Shown here: in pieces, positions 35,757 to 45,614 of the stretch | Numbering within the stretch: the stretch's first letter is position 1 | How the letters are laid out: every line of letters starts with the position of its first letter | From: Pogonophryne albipinna | Lineage: Eukaryota > Chordata > Actinopteri > Perciformes > Artedidraconidae | NCBI GenBank assembly: GCA_028583405.1 | Contig: CM053256.1 | Span: forward strand, 25,889,325 to 25,953,324 | Reading direction: 5' to 3' | DNA: 64,000 bases | Notes under the pieces: model-generated | Told to the model about the DNA's origin: nothing | What the model saw: only the letters and a program-made list of their open reading frames with translations | The model's database searches: none | Translations under genes and position numbers: made by a program

Positions 35757-35983
35757 TGGACGTCCTGTCTGTTGGTTTGGAGAGGACTGAGGGTCTTTCC
35801 TCTGCGAGGAGGACCAGGCCTGATGGAGGAGCCCATGCTGGGCATAGCTGATACCAACTGCACAGGCCTAGTCTGTCACTTTATTTGACTAAATGTGTTT
35901 ACTTATACATTTAATAGGTTTACACCTTCTGTCCATATGTGCTTTTTATTTAAAACATTTGATTAACTTTTGGTTCACATTTC

Positions 35984-35989
35984 AATAAA
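35984..35989 (+). terminator. Poly(A) signal in the foldback element core
   Basis: AATAAA followed within 20 bp by a T/G-rich stretch (TTGTATTTGCACTCCTTTTG). It lies about 230 bp after the putative micro-ORF stop. Confidence 0.4.
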
Positions 35990-38209
35990 TTGTATTTGCA
36001 CTCCTTTTGTCCATTATTCTTACTGAAAATGTTAGATTACACATTCACATCTGACTGAAGATTGGCCCCATTTATTTGTGACGTTGCAAACTCTGCGGTA
36101 CAAGGCACAAGTGATGTGAAGCTCATAAAGTGAGGCAAATAGAAATAATCAGCTGATGGAGTGTAGATGTGGAAATAGGTGCATTCGATCAGCTGACTAT
36201 GTTTTTCGCCACACTTTATAAGCCTGACTATAACCACCCCTTCTCTGAGGTGCAGGCAGCGTCACAAACAAATGATGGTCCTGATAGACTACAAAAATAT
36301 TCGGTGTGCAGATCTTTGTTTTCACAATAAAAGTAGTTTCTTAGTGAATGTCCTGTACTGGTCTTAAAATCTAATAACATCAACTTTTAATGTTCCTCTT
36401 GGATGTTCTTCTTGACCCTCAGAGAAGGAGAAGATGTCGTGTCTTTCAGGCATGTCCTTTCCTAACAAAAATTACAGGAAACATAAAACATTATTGCAGA
36501 ACAAGTGTGTTATTTATGAAAGAGGTGTGTTTGTGTGTTATGGGGCTGTTGATATAATTATTTTTTAATTGTAATCAGATTATGAATAAACAGTATGAAA
36601 TTCATCAACATTGAAATATATGTTATTTTCAAAATAATATTTAACTGTTATCAAAACGTAGTGCAACTGTAGAAGCTTGCTCTGTTGTCTCACTGAAAGA
36701 ATAACTTTTACCACGTTTTTTACAGACAATATTGAGAGATAAATAGTAGCAATTCTCACTATGTGTTACATATTTTTGCCTTCAATACATTAAATTAGAA
36801 AGCTGACAAAGTCATATTGCTTGTTAACATCTAAAATGTAACCTTTTGCATGGAAAAACCCCTCAACTTAACTGATGTGTAGGTGATCTAGTATTTAGTA
36901 TTGTTTAATGGAATGTATATCAGTGTATTCAAGTCAATACTTCATTTATTTAAACCAATATATTTCTTGATTCTTTGTACAGTATGAAAATAGAGTATTT
37001 GCACCTGTGCTGAAGTTCACTGCTGTGAGGAGTCCAGTTCTGTCTCTCACTCTCTGGTCCAGCCTGTCTGCATCACCTGGACACCTTAAACAAACAGATA
37101 TATATATATATATTTGTAAAGTACCATGTGTACAAACAATATAACTGATTCTCTTCTGTTGAACATGTTGGATTGTGTATTGTCCGAGTCAGGGTCCTTT
37201 TTATTTTACTGTAACTTTGGAAATTGTGTTACCAATGCTTACTGTTTATTTGATATCAATTTGGTAATACAATTAATAAAAACAACAAGGTTTGGGTTCG
37301 TTCTTCAGATGACTGTGACGTTAACGTGTAAGCTCAATAATGAACTCCAGCTCAACCAACCATATTGTAATATTTAAGTAATCATCTTGAAATATGACAT
37401 TAATAATTGTAATATACACACATCTTATTGTGAGGCTGATTTCACATACACTACTTCGACGTTAGCTAAATAGAAAATAGCATGGATAATTTACAAAGGC
37501 TTTAAAAACACAGCAGGAGCCCAAGACAATTATAAAACTTGTCATTATTTCAGTACAGTTCAATTGGTTTTATTTTCATAAACGGTTATCAACCGTTAGT
37601 GCCAAAGCAGTAGGCTATAATATATGAATTACTGCTGTATAGACTACAACCACTACTTGTTTAGCTAGCATAAACTCAACAAAGCTAGCATTAGCTGGCT
37701 GACTGACGTTATTTTGCCGCTAAACTGCACGATATAAAACGGTGGTCTTCAAAGCGGATTTAATCCTCAATCACAATAATAATATTCAAAGTAATACTGG
37801 GCAAGGAATGGGCAAAATGTACCGTTGATTGATGCGCCATGTCAGCGGACTGGTAGCGACACGAACCGTTAGCCCGCAGTCTCTAGTCACCCGAGCCTCG
37901 TCCTTCTGATAGCTCCGCCCCTTCGCTCCAACCCCCCACATCTACAGGTGAAAATTACTTTTGCGACACATTTATCGCAAGAAGTGTAGCAAAAGTCAAG
38001 ACCGCAGATTCGTCGATTTATACTGCCACAGAGCAGATTCGTCAAGTTGTAATGACTGATTTGAGAGGTTGTAATAAATAAAGTTGCAGTTGTAATGGAA
38101 AATATATTTTAAAAATGTGTATTTTTCTGCACGTGAACATTTCATCACTAAGTTCATTTTTTTTCTACAAGCTACAAAACTTTTTCTTTTCTTCTGTGAC
38201 TTCAAATTT

Positions 38210-38288
38210 GGTTCACAGTTACGTGGATATTTTTTACAAGTGTACATTTGGTTCACAGTTACGTGGATATTTTATACAAGTGTAAATG
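38210..38288. repeat. Subterminal iterons of right arm, two copies
   Basis: Two units with GGTTCACAGTTACGTGGATA then TTTT...ACAAGTGTA, inverted relative to the left arm, which has three. Confidence 0.8.
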
Positions 38289-38920
38289 TATGCACACAAA
38301 CTCAGATTTTTTTTCTGCAAGTGCTCACATCAGGTTTTACACGCTCTCGCATTTTGCACCATATCTACCTTCATAGTGGGTCTTCTAGCTCCTGTGTGTT
38401 ATCTGAAATCGCCATACTAACTTTTCTTCTTCTTGTATTTTGTTCGTTTTGTTGTGTTTTGTTCTTGTTCTTCATTTGTTGTTTAAGGGCGGCTGGCAAA
38501 CAGCTTTCAGGCGCAATACCGCCCCCTGGATTATATATAGTGTAGTGGATACTGCCCTGAATGACAGACTTTTTTCCCACTCATAAAAAAAAGGCGTATT
38601 CGCCGTGTGACTGCATGTGGCGAACCGTGACGTCCGAACCGTGACGTCCGAACCGTGACGGTACGGAACGAATACGGAAACCGTTACACCCCTAACATTT
38701 ACTGTACTTAAGTACAATTTTGAGGTATAGCCTACTTTTACTTCACTTGAGTCTTTTCATATTATGGTACTTTATTATTTTACTTTACTAGATTTTGGAG
38801 GCATGTTTTTACTTCACTCCACTACATTTATTTACAAATGTATTTACTAGCTACTTTGCAGGTATGGATTTATAATAGAGAATATAAATCAACTAATAAA
38901 TCATAATGTATTAAAGGTAT

Positions 38921-39560
38921 CAGTGGCGGCTGGTGCATTTTTCTCCAGGGGGGGCTCTACCAAAATTTAAGCAAACGTATACACAAACTCAAAACATATG
39001 TCATATTACAACGCAGGGCTAGCTCACAGGCACACAGCACTTGATACAGTATATTATTTTAGTGCCTGTTTTGGTCAACCTCCTTATTATGCTTACTGAT
39101 CCCTATTCTGTAGCCCTCATTGGACAGCAGTGTTTACTTTCCTAAACATGGCTAGTCGCATTGCATCATCCATGTGGACTCTAGTTTGTTCATGCCTTTT
39201 AGTGTTTCCTGATATGTGCTTTAAGTCACTCACAGCTGTCTGGATCCATGCTGGGTCTGGTCCATATGGTCTGATCCTGACGTTTGAAAAGGGAGGCAGG
39301 GGAAGCAAAATATAGCACTGGTGTTGCTACATGTAGTTAGCCCTTCTTGCTAAACCAGCTCTTTGAAAGAGCACGTATACTGCCTTCCTCTGTCCTTAAC
39401 TCCTGCCTATGTCAGGCTGATCAGGTCCGAGCTCTTTTACTTTCAGCTTTCCCTCCAGTGTCCTCCTCTCAAAGGGTGTTTCTTTAAGTGATGAAACATC
39501 ATTTTCCTTCTCCATATTCGCTATCTAGTTTTGTTTACACTCCGTCTCCGTCTAACTCTC
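38921..39560 (-). mobile_element. hAT fragment (CAGTGGCGGCTGGTG end) with transposase remnant
   Basis: A typical hAT left end lies at 38921. No matching right end is visible, so the copy is truncated. It contains the transposase remnant described next. Confidence 0.6.
39050..39515 (-). pseudogene. hAT transposase N-terminal remnant with TTF-type finger
   Basis: The minus strand reads MEKENDVSS, then KVKELGPDQPDIG (a usual hAT/ZMYM-like KxLGPDQP motif). After frame changes it reads DLKHISGNTKRHEQTRVHMD (finger His residues) and, after another shift, LLSNEGYRIGISKHN. The order and motifs match the start of a KxLGPDQP/TTF-finger class of hAT transposase. Several frameshifts and an early stop make it a fossil. 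Confidence 0.7.
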
Positions 39561-39689
39561 TCATTCAAACGTCAATCACTCACTCTGGCGTTCCTGCTGC
39601 TCCCTAGTTGTTGGCGGTGACAACAGCTGCTTTGGGCGCAGTTTGGTGCGCCCCGAGCTGCTCCTATCACTTGCATTGAAGAGGTGCAG

Positions 39690-39935
39690 ACTGCGCATGC
39701 ACCACTTATAACGAGAGTCAATGGAGTGGTGCAGCGATGACGTATTTACCTGGAAGTAAGCTGAGCATGGGTTCCCTCGACAAAAAAGCAGTGGGATTTC
39801 TCCATAGGATTTTGGAAAATACATCGAAATAAGGTGTGTGGAAAACGAACCTGTTTGATAAATGCACGTTTTGTTCAGCCGGATAATATCCACATGTATA
39901 CCCTACTTTTATAATTTTCGAATCATAAATCTAAT
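39690..39935. repeat. Diverged half of the 10525-type foldback MITE
   Basis: It shares TTTATAATTTTCGAATCATA, GCCGGATAATATCCACATGT and CTCCATAGGATTTTGGAAAA with 10590-10780, in inverse orientation. Confidence 0.6.
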
Positions 39936-40101
39936 CGCCAGAAGCTAAATGCTAACGTTATGCTATAAACGAACTACAGCCGAGTACAGCAGGGTCGCAC
40001 GACTTCAACGTCACGCCAACTTAAGATCGATATTCAAACATACAGATTCAAAATTGTACAAGTTGAAGCGTTTGTTTTAACAGTTTGCAAGAGCGCAGGT
40101 A

Positions 40102-40247
40102 TGTTACGGGTGAGCGAAGCAAGCAGGACCCAAATGCAGATAACACTGAAAATACCTTTATTTCAAGGATACACGGACAAACAGAACACTCCCCGGTGAA
40201 CACAGTCACAGACAAACGACGAACCAACAATGACAGACAGAAAAAAA
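40102..40247 (-). repeat. 3' LTR remnant lacking most of U3
   Basis: Identical by eye to the R-U5 part of the 5' LTR (42446-42591), including AATAAA and the CCCGTAACA end. The U3 part is missing. The about 22 bases next to the junction (40243-40266) resemble U3 at 42652-42675, which suggests internal deletion after, or during, reverse transcription. Confidence 0.8.
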
Positions 40248-42428
40248 CTAGGGCCACCAGGGTGAAGGGGTCAGGAGGACGGGTTTGGGCTGACAACCCA
40301 GGAGCACAGCGGAGGACCCGGAAGGGATCTCGGGCGGACGGCCCGGGGGCAAGGCAGAGACCATGGAGGGGGTCTCGGGCGGACGGCCCGGGAGCAAGGC
40401 AGAGACCACGGAGGGGGTCTCGGGTGGACGGCCCGGGGGCAAGGCAGAGTCCACGGAGGGGGTCTCGGGCGGACGGCCCGGGGGCAAGGCAGAGTCCATG
40501 GAGGGGCGATGGCCACAGCGGGCGAACTCAGGGGGCCGAGCATGAGGGCGAAGACCGCGGCACTCAGGGGGCCGGGCTCGAGGGCGAAGCAGGCGGCGAC
40601 GGAACAACTCCGGAGGACGGGCAAGAAGGCGCTGACGGGACAGCTCTGGAGGCCGGGCAGGACCCGGTGTCGGCCGGACAGGAATCGGAGCCGGTGGGAC
40701 AGGCTTCGGCAGGATCCCCCACGGAAGAGGACCAGGAGTTGGCAGGACCCCCGGCAGAAGAGTTGTCGGCGGGACCTCCAACGGCACAGGACATAGGGTT
40801 GGCAGGACCCCCGGCAGAAGAGTAGTCGGCGGGACCCCCAACGGGACAGGACATGGAGCCGGCAGGACCCCCAGCGGAAGAGTAGTTGGCGGGATCCCCA
40901 ACGGGTCAGGACATGGAGCTGGCAGGACCCCCAGCGGAACCTCCAACGGCACAAGACATAGGGTTGGCAGGACCCCCGGCAGAAGAGTAGTCGACGGGAC
41001 CTCCAAGGGGACAGGACACAGGGTTGGAAGGACCCCCGGCAGAAGAGTAGTCAGCGGGACCCCCAATGGGACAGGACATAGGGTTGGCAGGACCCCCGGC
41101 AGGAGAGCAGTCGGCGGGACCCCCAACGCGACAGGACATAGGGTTGGCAGGACCCCCGGCAGAAGAGTAGTCGGCGGGACCTCCAACGGCACAGGACACA
41201 GGGTTGGCAGGACCCCCGGCAGAAGAGCAGTTGGCGGGACCCCCAACGGGACAGGACACAGGGTTGGCAGGACCCCCGGCAGAAGAGTAGTCGGCGGGAC
41301 CCCCAACGGGACAGGACATAGGGTTGGCAGGACCCCCAGCGGAACCTCCAACGGCACTTCAGTAGGGACTTGAGTAGGGACTGGAGAGGGAACTGGAGAG
41401 GGGACTGGAGAGGGGACTCGAGAGGGGACTCGAGAGGGGACTCGAGAGGGGACTAGAAAGGGGACTCGAGAGGGGACTCGAGAGGTGACTCGAGAGCTGA
41501 CTTGAGAGGGGACTCGAGAGGAAACTGGAGAGGGGACTCGAGAGGGAACTCGAGAGGGGGCTCGAGAAGGAACTCGAGCGGGGACTCGAGAGGGGACTCG
41601 AGAGGGGACTCGAGAGGGGACTAAAGAAGGGACTAGAGAAGGGACTAGAGAGGGGACTTGAGAGGGGACTAGGGAAGGGACTAGGGAAGGGACTAGGGAA
41701 GGGACTAGGGAAGGGACTTGAGGAGGGACTTGAGGAGGGACTAGAGGAGGGACTAGAGGGGGGACTAGAGAAGGGACTAGAGAAGGGACTAGGGAAGTGA
41801 CTAGAGGAGGGACTTGAGAAGGGACTTGAGAAGGGAATTGAGTAGGGACTAGAGAAGGGACTAGAGAAGGTACTTGAGTTGGGACTAGAGGAGGGACCAT
41901 GGCTGCTGGGGCCGGAACCAGGGCCGGAACCATGGCCGCTGGGGCCAGAACTGGGGCCGGGACCATGGCCGCTGGGGCCAGAACTGGGGCCGGGACCATG
42001 GCCGCTGGGGCCAGAACTGGGGCCGGGACCATGGCCGCTGGGGCCAGAACTGGGTCTGGAACCATGGCTGTTGGGACCAGAACTGGGGCTGGAACCATGG
42101 CTGCTGGGCCCCGGGCTGGAATCCTGGCCCTGCGTCTCCTAGAGGCCCTTTGGAGACACCGTGGACCTCTACCAGGATAGTAGTCGGATCCCAGGAAAGG
42201 GTTAGAGGCTTGACAAAAGTTTCCAGGACTACTGGTACAAAGTTGTAGCCACTCAGGCAACAAACTCCTGAGCCAGGGCTTGCGAGCAACCTCCTGGCGT
42301 GCCTCCTTCAAAGCAGCCACTCTACCCCGTATAGATGAGGAGTCATACCACGTATAAAAAATGTACTCCAGAGAGTACCCAAGACGTTCCGCCTGTAGCA
42401 TAAAAAAAGATGAATCTGCTGAGTCCAT
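40248..42428 (-). CDS. Pro/Val-rich repetitive ORF of the LTR element, 726 codons
   Basis: It starts at an ATG 17 bp after the 5' LTR with MDSADSSFF, like Gag starts of fish gypsy elements (inference). The first about 100 residues are non-repetitive (LGYSLEYIFYTWYDSSS, then SLLPEWLQL). Then come tandem repeats: 11-residue PAAMVPAPVLA units (about 41885-42115), 4-residue VPSR/VPSL units (about 41360-41880), 20-residue LPGVLPTLCPVPLGVPPTTL units (about 40741-41340) and 16-residue PRAVRPRPPPWTLPC-like units (about 40330-40500). The stop TAG at 40248-40250 abuts the 3' LTR remnant. All periods are multiples of three. Other frames are also open because the DNA is GC-rich, so the frame choice rests on the N-terminus and length. 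I see no enzyme domain, and the function is unknown. Confidence 0.6.
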   Translation of the reverse strand: MDSADSSFFMLQAERLGYSLEYIFYTWYDSSSIRGRVAALKEARQEVARKPWLRSLLPEWLQLCTSSPGNFCQASNPFLGSDYYPGRGPRCLQRASRRRRARIPARGPAAMVPAPVLVPTAMVPDPVLAPAAMVPAPVLAPAAMVPAPVLAPAAMVPAPVLAPAAMVPALVPAPAAMVPPLVPTQVPSLVPSLVPTQFPSQVPSQVPPLVTSLVPSLVPSLVPPLVPPLVPPQVPPQVPSLVPSLVPSLVPSLVPSQVPSLVPSLVPSLVPSRVPSRVPSRVPARVPSRAPSRVPSRVPSPVSSRVPSQVSSRVTSRVPSRVPFLVPSRVPSRVPSRVPSPVPSPVPSPVPTQVPTEVPLEVPLGVLPTLCPVPLGVPPTTLLPGVLPTLCPVPLGVPPTALLPGVLPTLCPVPLEVPPTTLLPGVLPTLCPVALGVPPTALLPGVLPTLCPVPLGVPLTTLLPGVLPTLCPVPLEVPSTTLLPGVLPTLCLVPLEVPLGVLPAPCPDPLGIPPTTLPLGVLPAPCPVPLGVPPTTLLPGVLPTLCPVPLEVPPTTLLPGVLPTPGPLPWGILPKPVPPAPIPVRPTPGPARPPELSRQRLLARPPELFRRRLLRPRARPPECRGLRPHARPPEFARCGHRPSMDSALPPGRPPETPSVDSALPPGRPPETPSVVSALLPGRPPETPSMVSALPPGRPPEIPSGSSAVLLGCQPKPVLLTPSPWWP

Positions 42429-42445
42429 TTGTGGTTGGTTCGTTC

Positions 42446-42809
42446 TGTTACGGGTGAGCGAAGCAAGCAGGACCCAAATGCAGATAACACTGAAAATACC
42501 TTTATTTCAAGGATACACGGACAAACAGAACACTCCCCGGTGAACACAGTCACAGACAAACGACGAACCAACAATGACAGACAGAAAAAACAGAACTTAA
42601 ATACACACAGGTCTAATCAAGGAAACAAGAGACAGGTGAGGAGGGAGGAGAAAACTCAGGGGCACCAGGTGAACACAATCAAGAAAACAGGTAGGAGGGA
42701 ACAGGTAGGAGGGAACACACACAGATCTAAACAAGACAAAACACAACGCAGACAGAAAACCAAAGACAGATCTAGACAAGACAAAACACAACACAGACAG
42801 ATCGTGACA
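42446..42809 (-). repeat. 5' LTR, 364 bp
   Basis: TG...CA ends. It contains a TATTTAA box (about 42600), AATAAAGG (about 42500) and a TTGTCTTGTCTAGATCTG-type duplicated stretch in U3. An identical copy lies at 52758-53121. Confidence 0.85.
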
Positions 42810-43139
42810 AGGTACTTGCTTTCAAGCAGAACAGGGGCAAACAAACTTCGAGGAGTGTTTACGTGTTCGGCGTAATGACGTACAACGTCCTCGACAATTT
42901 CTGTAGTCCTATTCAGCCACAGAACACACACACGCACACACACACATACTGTACAACACACACCTACAGCTCCTAAAGCATATCATATATATCAGGATAC
43001 AGCCGTTGTGTATTTTATTATGTGAATGGTTTTAGAAAAATATCGACTCTTTGTTTAGATATCAACCATCGTTTTTCAGACACGTAAACTCTTCAAAAAT
43101 CACCAGTGGGGTCACTGCTGATGTATTTAATGTCGTAGA

Positions 43140-43320
43140 ACACAACGTGATCCGTCTCTTAAATGTGTGTCAACCACAGACCTTATTTCAAGCTATTTTC
43201 CAAAATCCTATAGAGAAATCCCATTGACTCTGAGACGAGGGAACCGGTAGTTGTAAAATGCTAACTCACTTCCGGGTTTTAAGACTCGTCACTGCACCAC
43301 TCTATTGGCAAAGATTTCTG
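43140..43320. repeat. Half of the 10525-type foldback MITE
   Basis: Shares ACGTGATCCGTCTCTTAAATG-like sequence, ACAGACCTTATTTCAAGCTA and CACTTCCGGGTTTTAAGAC with 10710-10865. Repeated in unit 2 at 53452-53632. Confidence 0.65.
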
Positions 43321-43899
43321 CGCCCTAAGTAGGAAACACAAGACTTATCAGTAACTTTAGACATCGTAAAACAATTTGTATCCATATTTGATCGTAGATT
43401 ATACATTTAACTGACACCAACTATATAATATGTACCTTGATCATCAACATTTAAATATTTTTTAATGACAATCTAGAATGTGGGAAGGCCGCCACATATG
43501 TTATTTAAGTAATCCCCACCCTTACCAAGTGCATGCATGACATTAATGAATTAATAATTACAATACAAAAAAGTAATATTTGTAATTACAATATGGACCA
43601 TACTGGTAAATGAGTACTTTTTTTACTTGAAGTATATTTTTTACTATTAGGCCTACTTTGAGTACTATTTTGAATGCAATAATTGAACTTGTAAAAATAC
43701 TATGTTTTTTTTTAGTTAAGTTAACATCTGAGTACTTCTCCCACCTCTGCCAATGGATGGATAGTAGTCTGTTACCCGAGGGAATCAGTCCATGACTCTG
43801 CAGAACAAACCACAAGGTGGAAGAGCAGCTCTGGACCCCCAGCTGATTAACTGATCTGTCCTCCTGGGGGGCTTCCAGGGGCCTTTCTCATTTCTCTAA

Positions 43900-43965
43900 T
43901 TCCCCTCCTCGACTCCCCTCCTCGACTCCCCTCCTCGACTCCCCTCCTCGACTACTATCCTCGTG
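43900..43965. repeat. 13-bp minisatellite (CCCCTCCTCGACT)
   Basis: Four tandem copies plus a partial. A single related copy, inverted, occurs at about 61490-61510. Repeated in unit 2 at 54212-54277. Confidence 0.85.
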
Positions 43966-44129
43966 TCTTAGTCCCGCCCACAGGAGATGCGAGCAGAGGA
44001 ACCGAGGAGAGAGGAGGGGAAGCAGCAGGCGGTTAGAGAAATGAGAAATCCTCTCCTCTGAGCGGTCATTTTAAAGACACGTCCGTTAATGATGACAGGA
44101 GGCACAGCACTCTGTCTGATGGACATGCC

Positions 44130-44515
44130 TGACTTTTTTTTGCCGTCCGCGAGGAAAATAAATGGGGCTCAGAGCCTTAGAATACTGAAATCTGTATTTT
44201 TTCAATCTTTTTTTCCTTCTAATTTGTTATTTTTTCTAAATAACACACTGTTATTTACTCACCAATAACACACAATTATCCTTGTTTTTATTTATTTGTT
44301 TAATTCCATAATCTCGGGCTTTTTTGGCGTCCGTCAGGAACTGAATTTAAAAATAAAAATAACCGGAAACAGACATAGGCCTATATGGGAAATGTAGAGC
44401 ATCATTGCGATACACAGCCACTGAACTGATTACCCAAGATCCTCAGCTATGGTTTAAGCTCGGTGATTGCATGTTTTTAGCCGCAATGCACGTTGGGATA
44501 TGGTGTTAATGCGAT
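44130..44515. repeat. Left arm of long inverted repeat in unit 1
   Basis: About 385 bp matching the reverse complement of 50253-50601, roughly 85% by eye. It includes GGAAAATAAATG, CTCAGAGCC and AGCCGCAATGCACGTTGGGA. The same arm in unit 2 is 54442-54827. The inner part also occurs at 17905-18010, so the arms may be two opposed copies of one MITE rather than ends of a single 6.5-kb element. Confidence 0.75.
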
Positions 44516-44539
44516 ATGAAATCTGAAAAACATTTCGGA

Positions 44540-45600
44540 GTTTAGGATGGCCGAAGGCAGTCCCCGTGATTAATCTTCAAGCTCTGGGATTGGATGTTGG
44601 AGTGGCAGTGCGCCAAGGTTACGCCGAGCGTCAAACAGCTCTTTGAAATGGAACGAAACCACGGCAGACTATCCAAAACTGGATTCGAACTGGACCTCTC
44701 AAAGTCATGTATTATATTATTGAGTCAATAATATAATACATTAACCGTGCTTTACCTGAACCTCATCATGACATTAGAGAGGACGGCAGTATTGTAATTT
44801 CCCGTGTTCAGTGAATGCAACAGAGGCAAGGACACCAGACCAACCAGAGAGTTGAATGGAAATAAATATCTGTCTTATTGGCTGACAGGTACCTATCCTG
44901 TGAGCTGTGACAATGTTTAAACTGTCAGTCGGACTCAGAGTTTTTGAAGATGGACATAAGAAAACATTTTCTTTAAAAATACGACAATTCTCAAGTGGTG
45001 GCTCACACAACAACCCCAGAGCCAGCACTTGAGCCAGGTAAACAAGGTATGTAAATGTCAGTAAACTTCCAAGTTATGCGAACATGTAAGCAAAGCATAA
45101 ATTGCAGCTACGTTGACGTTACTTTGAATCGCGGGGGTAAGCTAAACCGTTAGCAAGTAGCTATAGCTAGCCAGATATATTAAATAAACACTTTGTCATA
45201 CAATCTAAATGTAATGTTTTTTAACGTTACCTGGTGATTTCAAAGAAAGCTCTCTGGGAAATGTTGACTTACTGTTCGACATGAAGTTAGAAGCTACCTT
45301 ACAGTACACAGTTGATCCTGAGTCCTGTCAGTTAAAGTGTTTCATAGTTAGCTTAGCTAAGCATCAACCTAACACTGAAATATATGGATGTTATGTGACA
45401 GTATTTCTGAGAAAAAGTCAGCTGAAATGGTGGCATAGTTGCCACTGCTTTACGTGTCGACAGCATGTTTGAACGTATTTGCAGCAGTAAATGTGGCTGT
45501 TTGGCCACTGACGTTGCCATAACAACACCTGAATTTAAATGTGCAACCTCTTTTTGTGACAGATTTTTGCATGAAATTATAATTCTTCTGATTGATATTC
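44540..45600. other. No gene recognised (unit 1; also 54852-55912)
   Basis: Between the arms lies AT-rich sequence with a palindromic AATAATATAATACATTA region. ORFs are short and without family pattern. Confidence 0.4.
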
Positions 45601-45614
45601 CTATTGACAGCTAG

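Larger units (their letters stand above)
34285..38375. mobile_element. Foldback element with about 0.9-kb inverted arms, nested in hAT
   Basis: The termini TATGAAGGTAGATATGG and CCATATCTACCTTCATA are perfect inverted repeats. GTGGG flanks both sides (34280-34284 and 38376-38380), a possible 5-bp target duplication. The arms 34285-35233 and about 37467-38375 are highly similar and inverted, with a roughly 2.2-kb unique core between them. I do not recognise the superfamily. I see no transposase. Confidence 0.8.
33652..38694 (-). mobile_element. Large hAT element with exact 8-bp duplication, split by an inner element
   Basis: The ends TAGGGATGTAACG and CGTTACACCCCTA are flanked by ACATTTAC at 33644-33651 and 38695-38702. 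Both ends have GGTTCGGTACG / CGAACCGTGACG subterminal repeats. It sits in a common AAGTAC-rich fish repeat whose two halves lie at 33630 and 38700. A BED-finger-like transposase piece lies on the minus strand at 34001-34284, next to the inner insertion. Confidence 0.92.
40102..42809 (-). mobile_element. Non-autonomous Ty3/gypsy-type LTR retroelement
   Basis: It is flanked by AGGTA at 40097-40101 and 42810-42814, a 5-bp duplication. The upstream LTR (minus orientation) starts TGTCACGATCTG and ends CCCGTAACA. The whole interior is a single long ORF, with no protease, reverse transcriptase or integrase, so movement would need help from a related element. The order is 5' LTR 42446-42809, ORF 42428-40248, 3' LTR remnant 40102-40247. 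No standard TGG primer-binding site is seen just after the 5' LTR. Confidence 0.8.

Noticed and set aside
40906..41319. Minus-strand alternative frame with 20-residue CPVGGPADYSSAGGPANP-like repeats
   Set aside because: Same 60-bp repeat read in another frame. It is contained in the longer ORF that starts next to the LTR.
41879..42180. Plus-strand Gly/Ala/Leu/Pro repeat ORFs opposite the LTR-element ORF
   Set aside because: They are mirror frames of the 33-bp GC-rich repeat. They have no unique N-terminus and no promoter context.
44660..44720. A B-box-like TTCGAATCC on the minus strand that might be a tRNA gene
   Set aside because: No A box at proper distance, no acceptor-stem pairing and no tRNA fold that I can draw.
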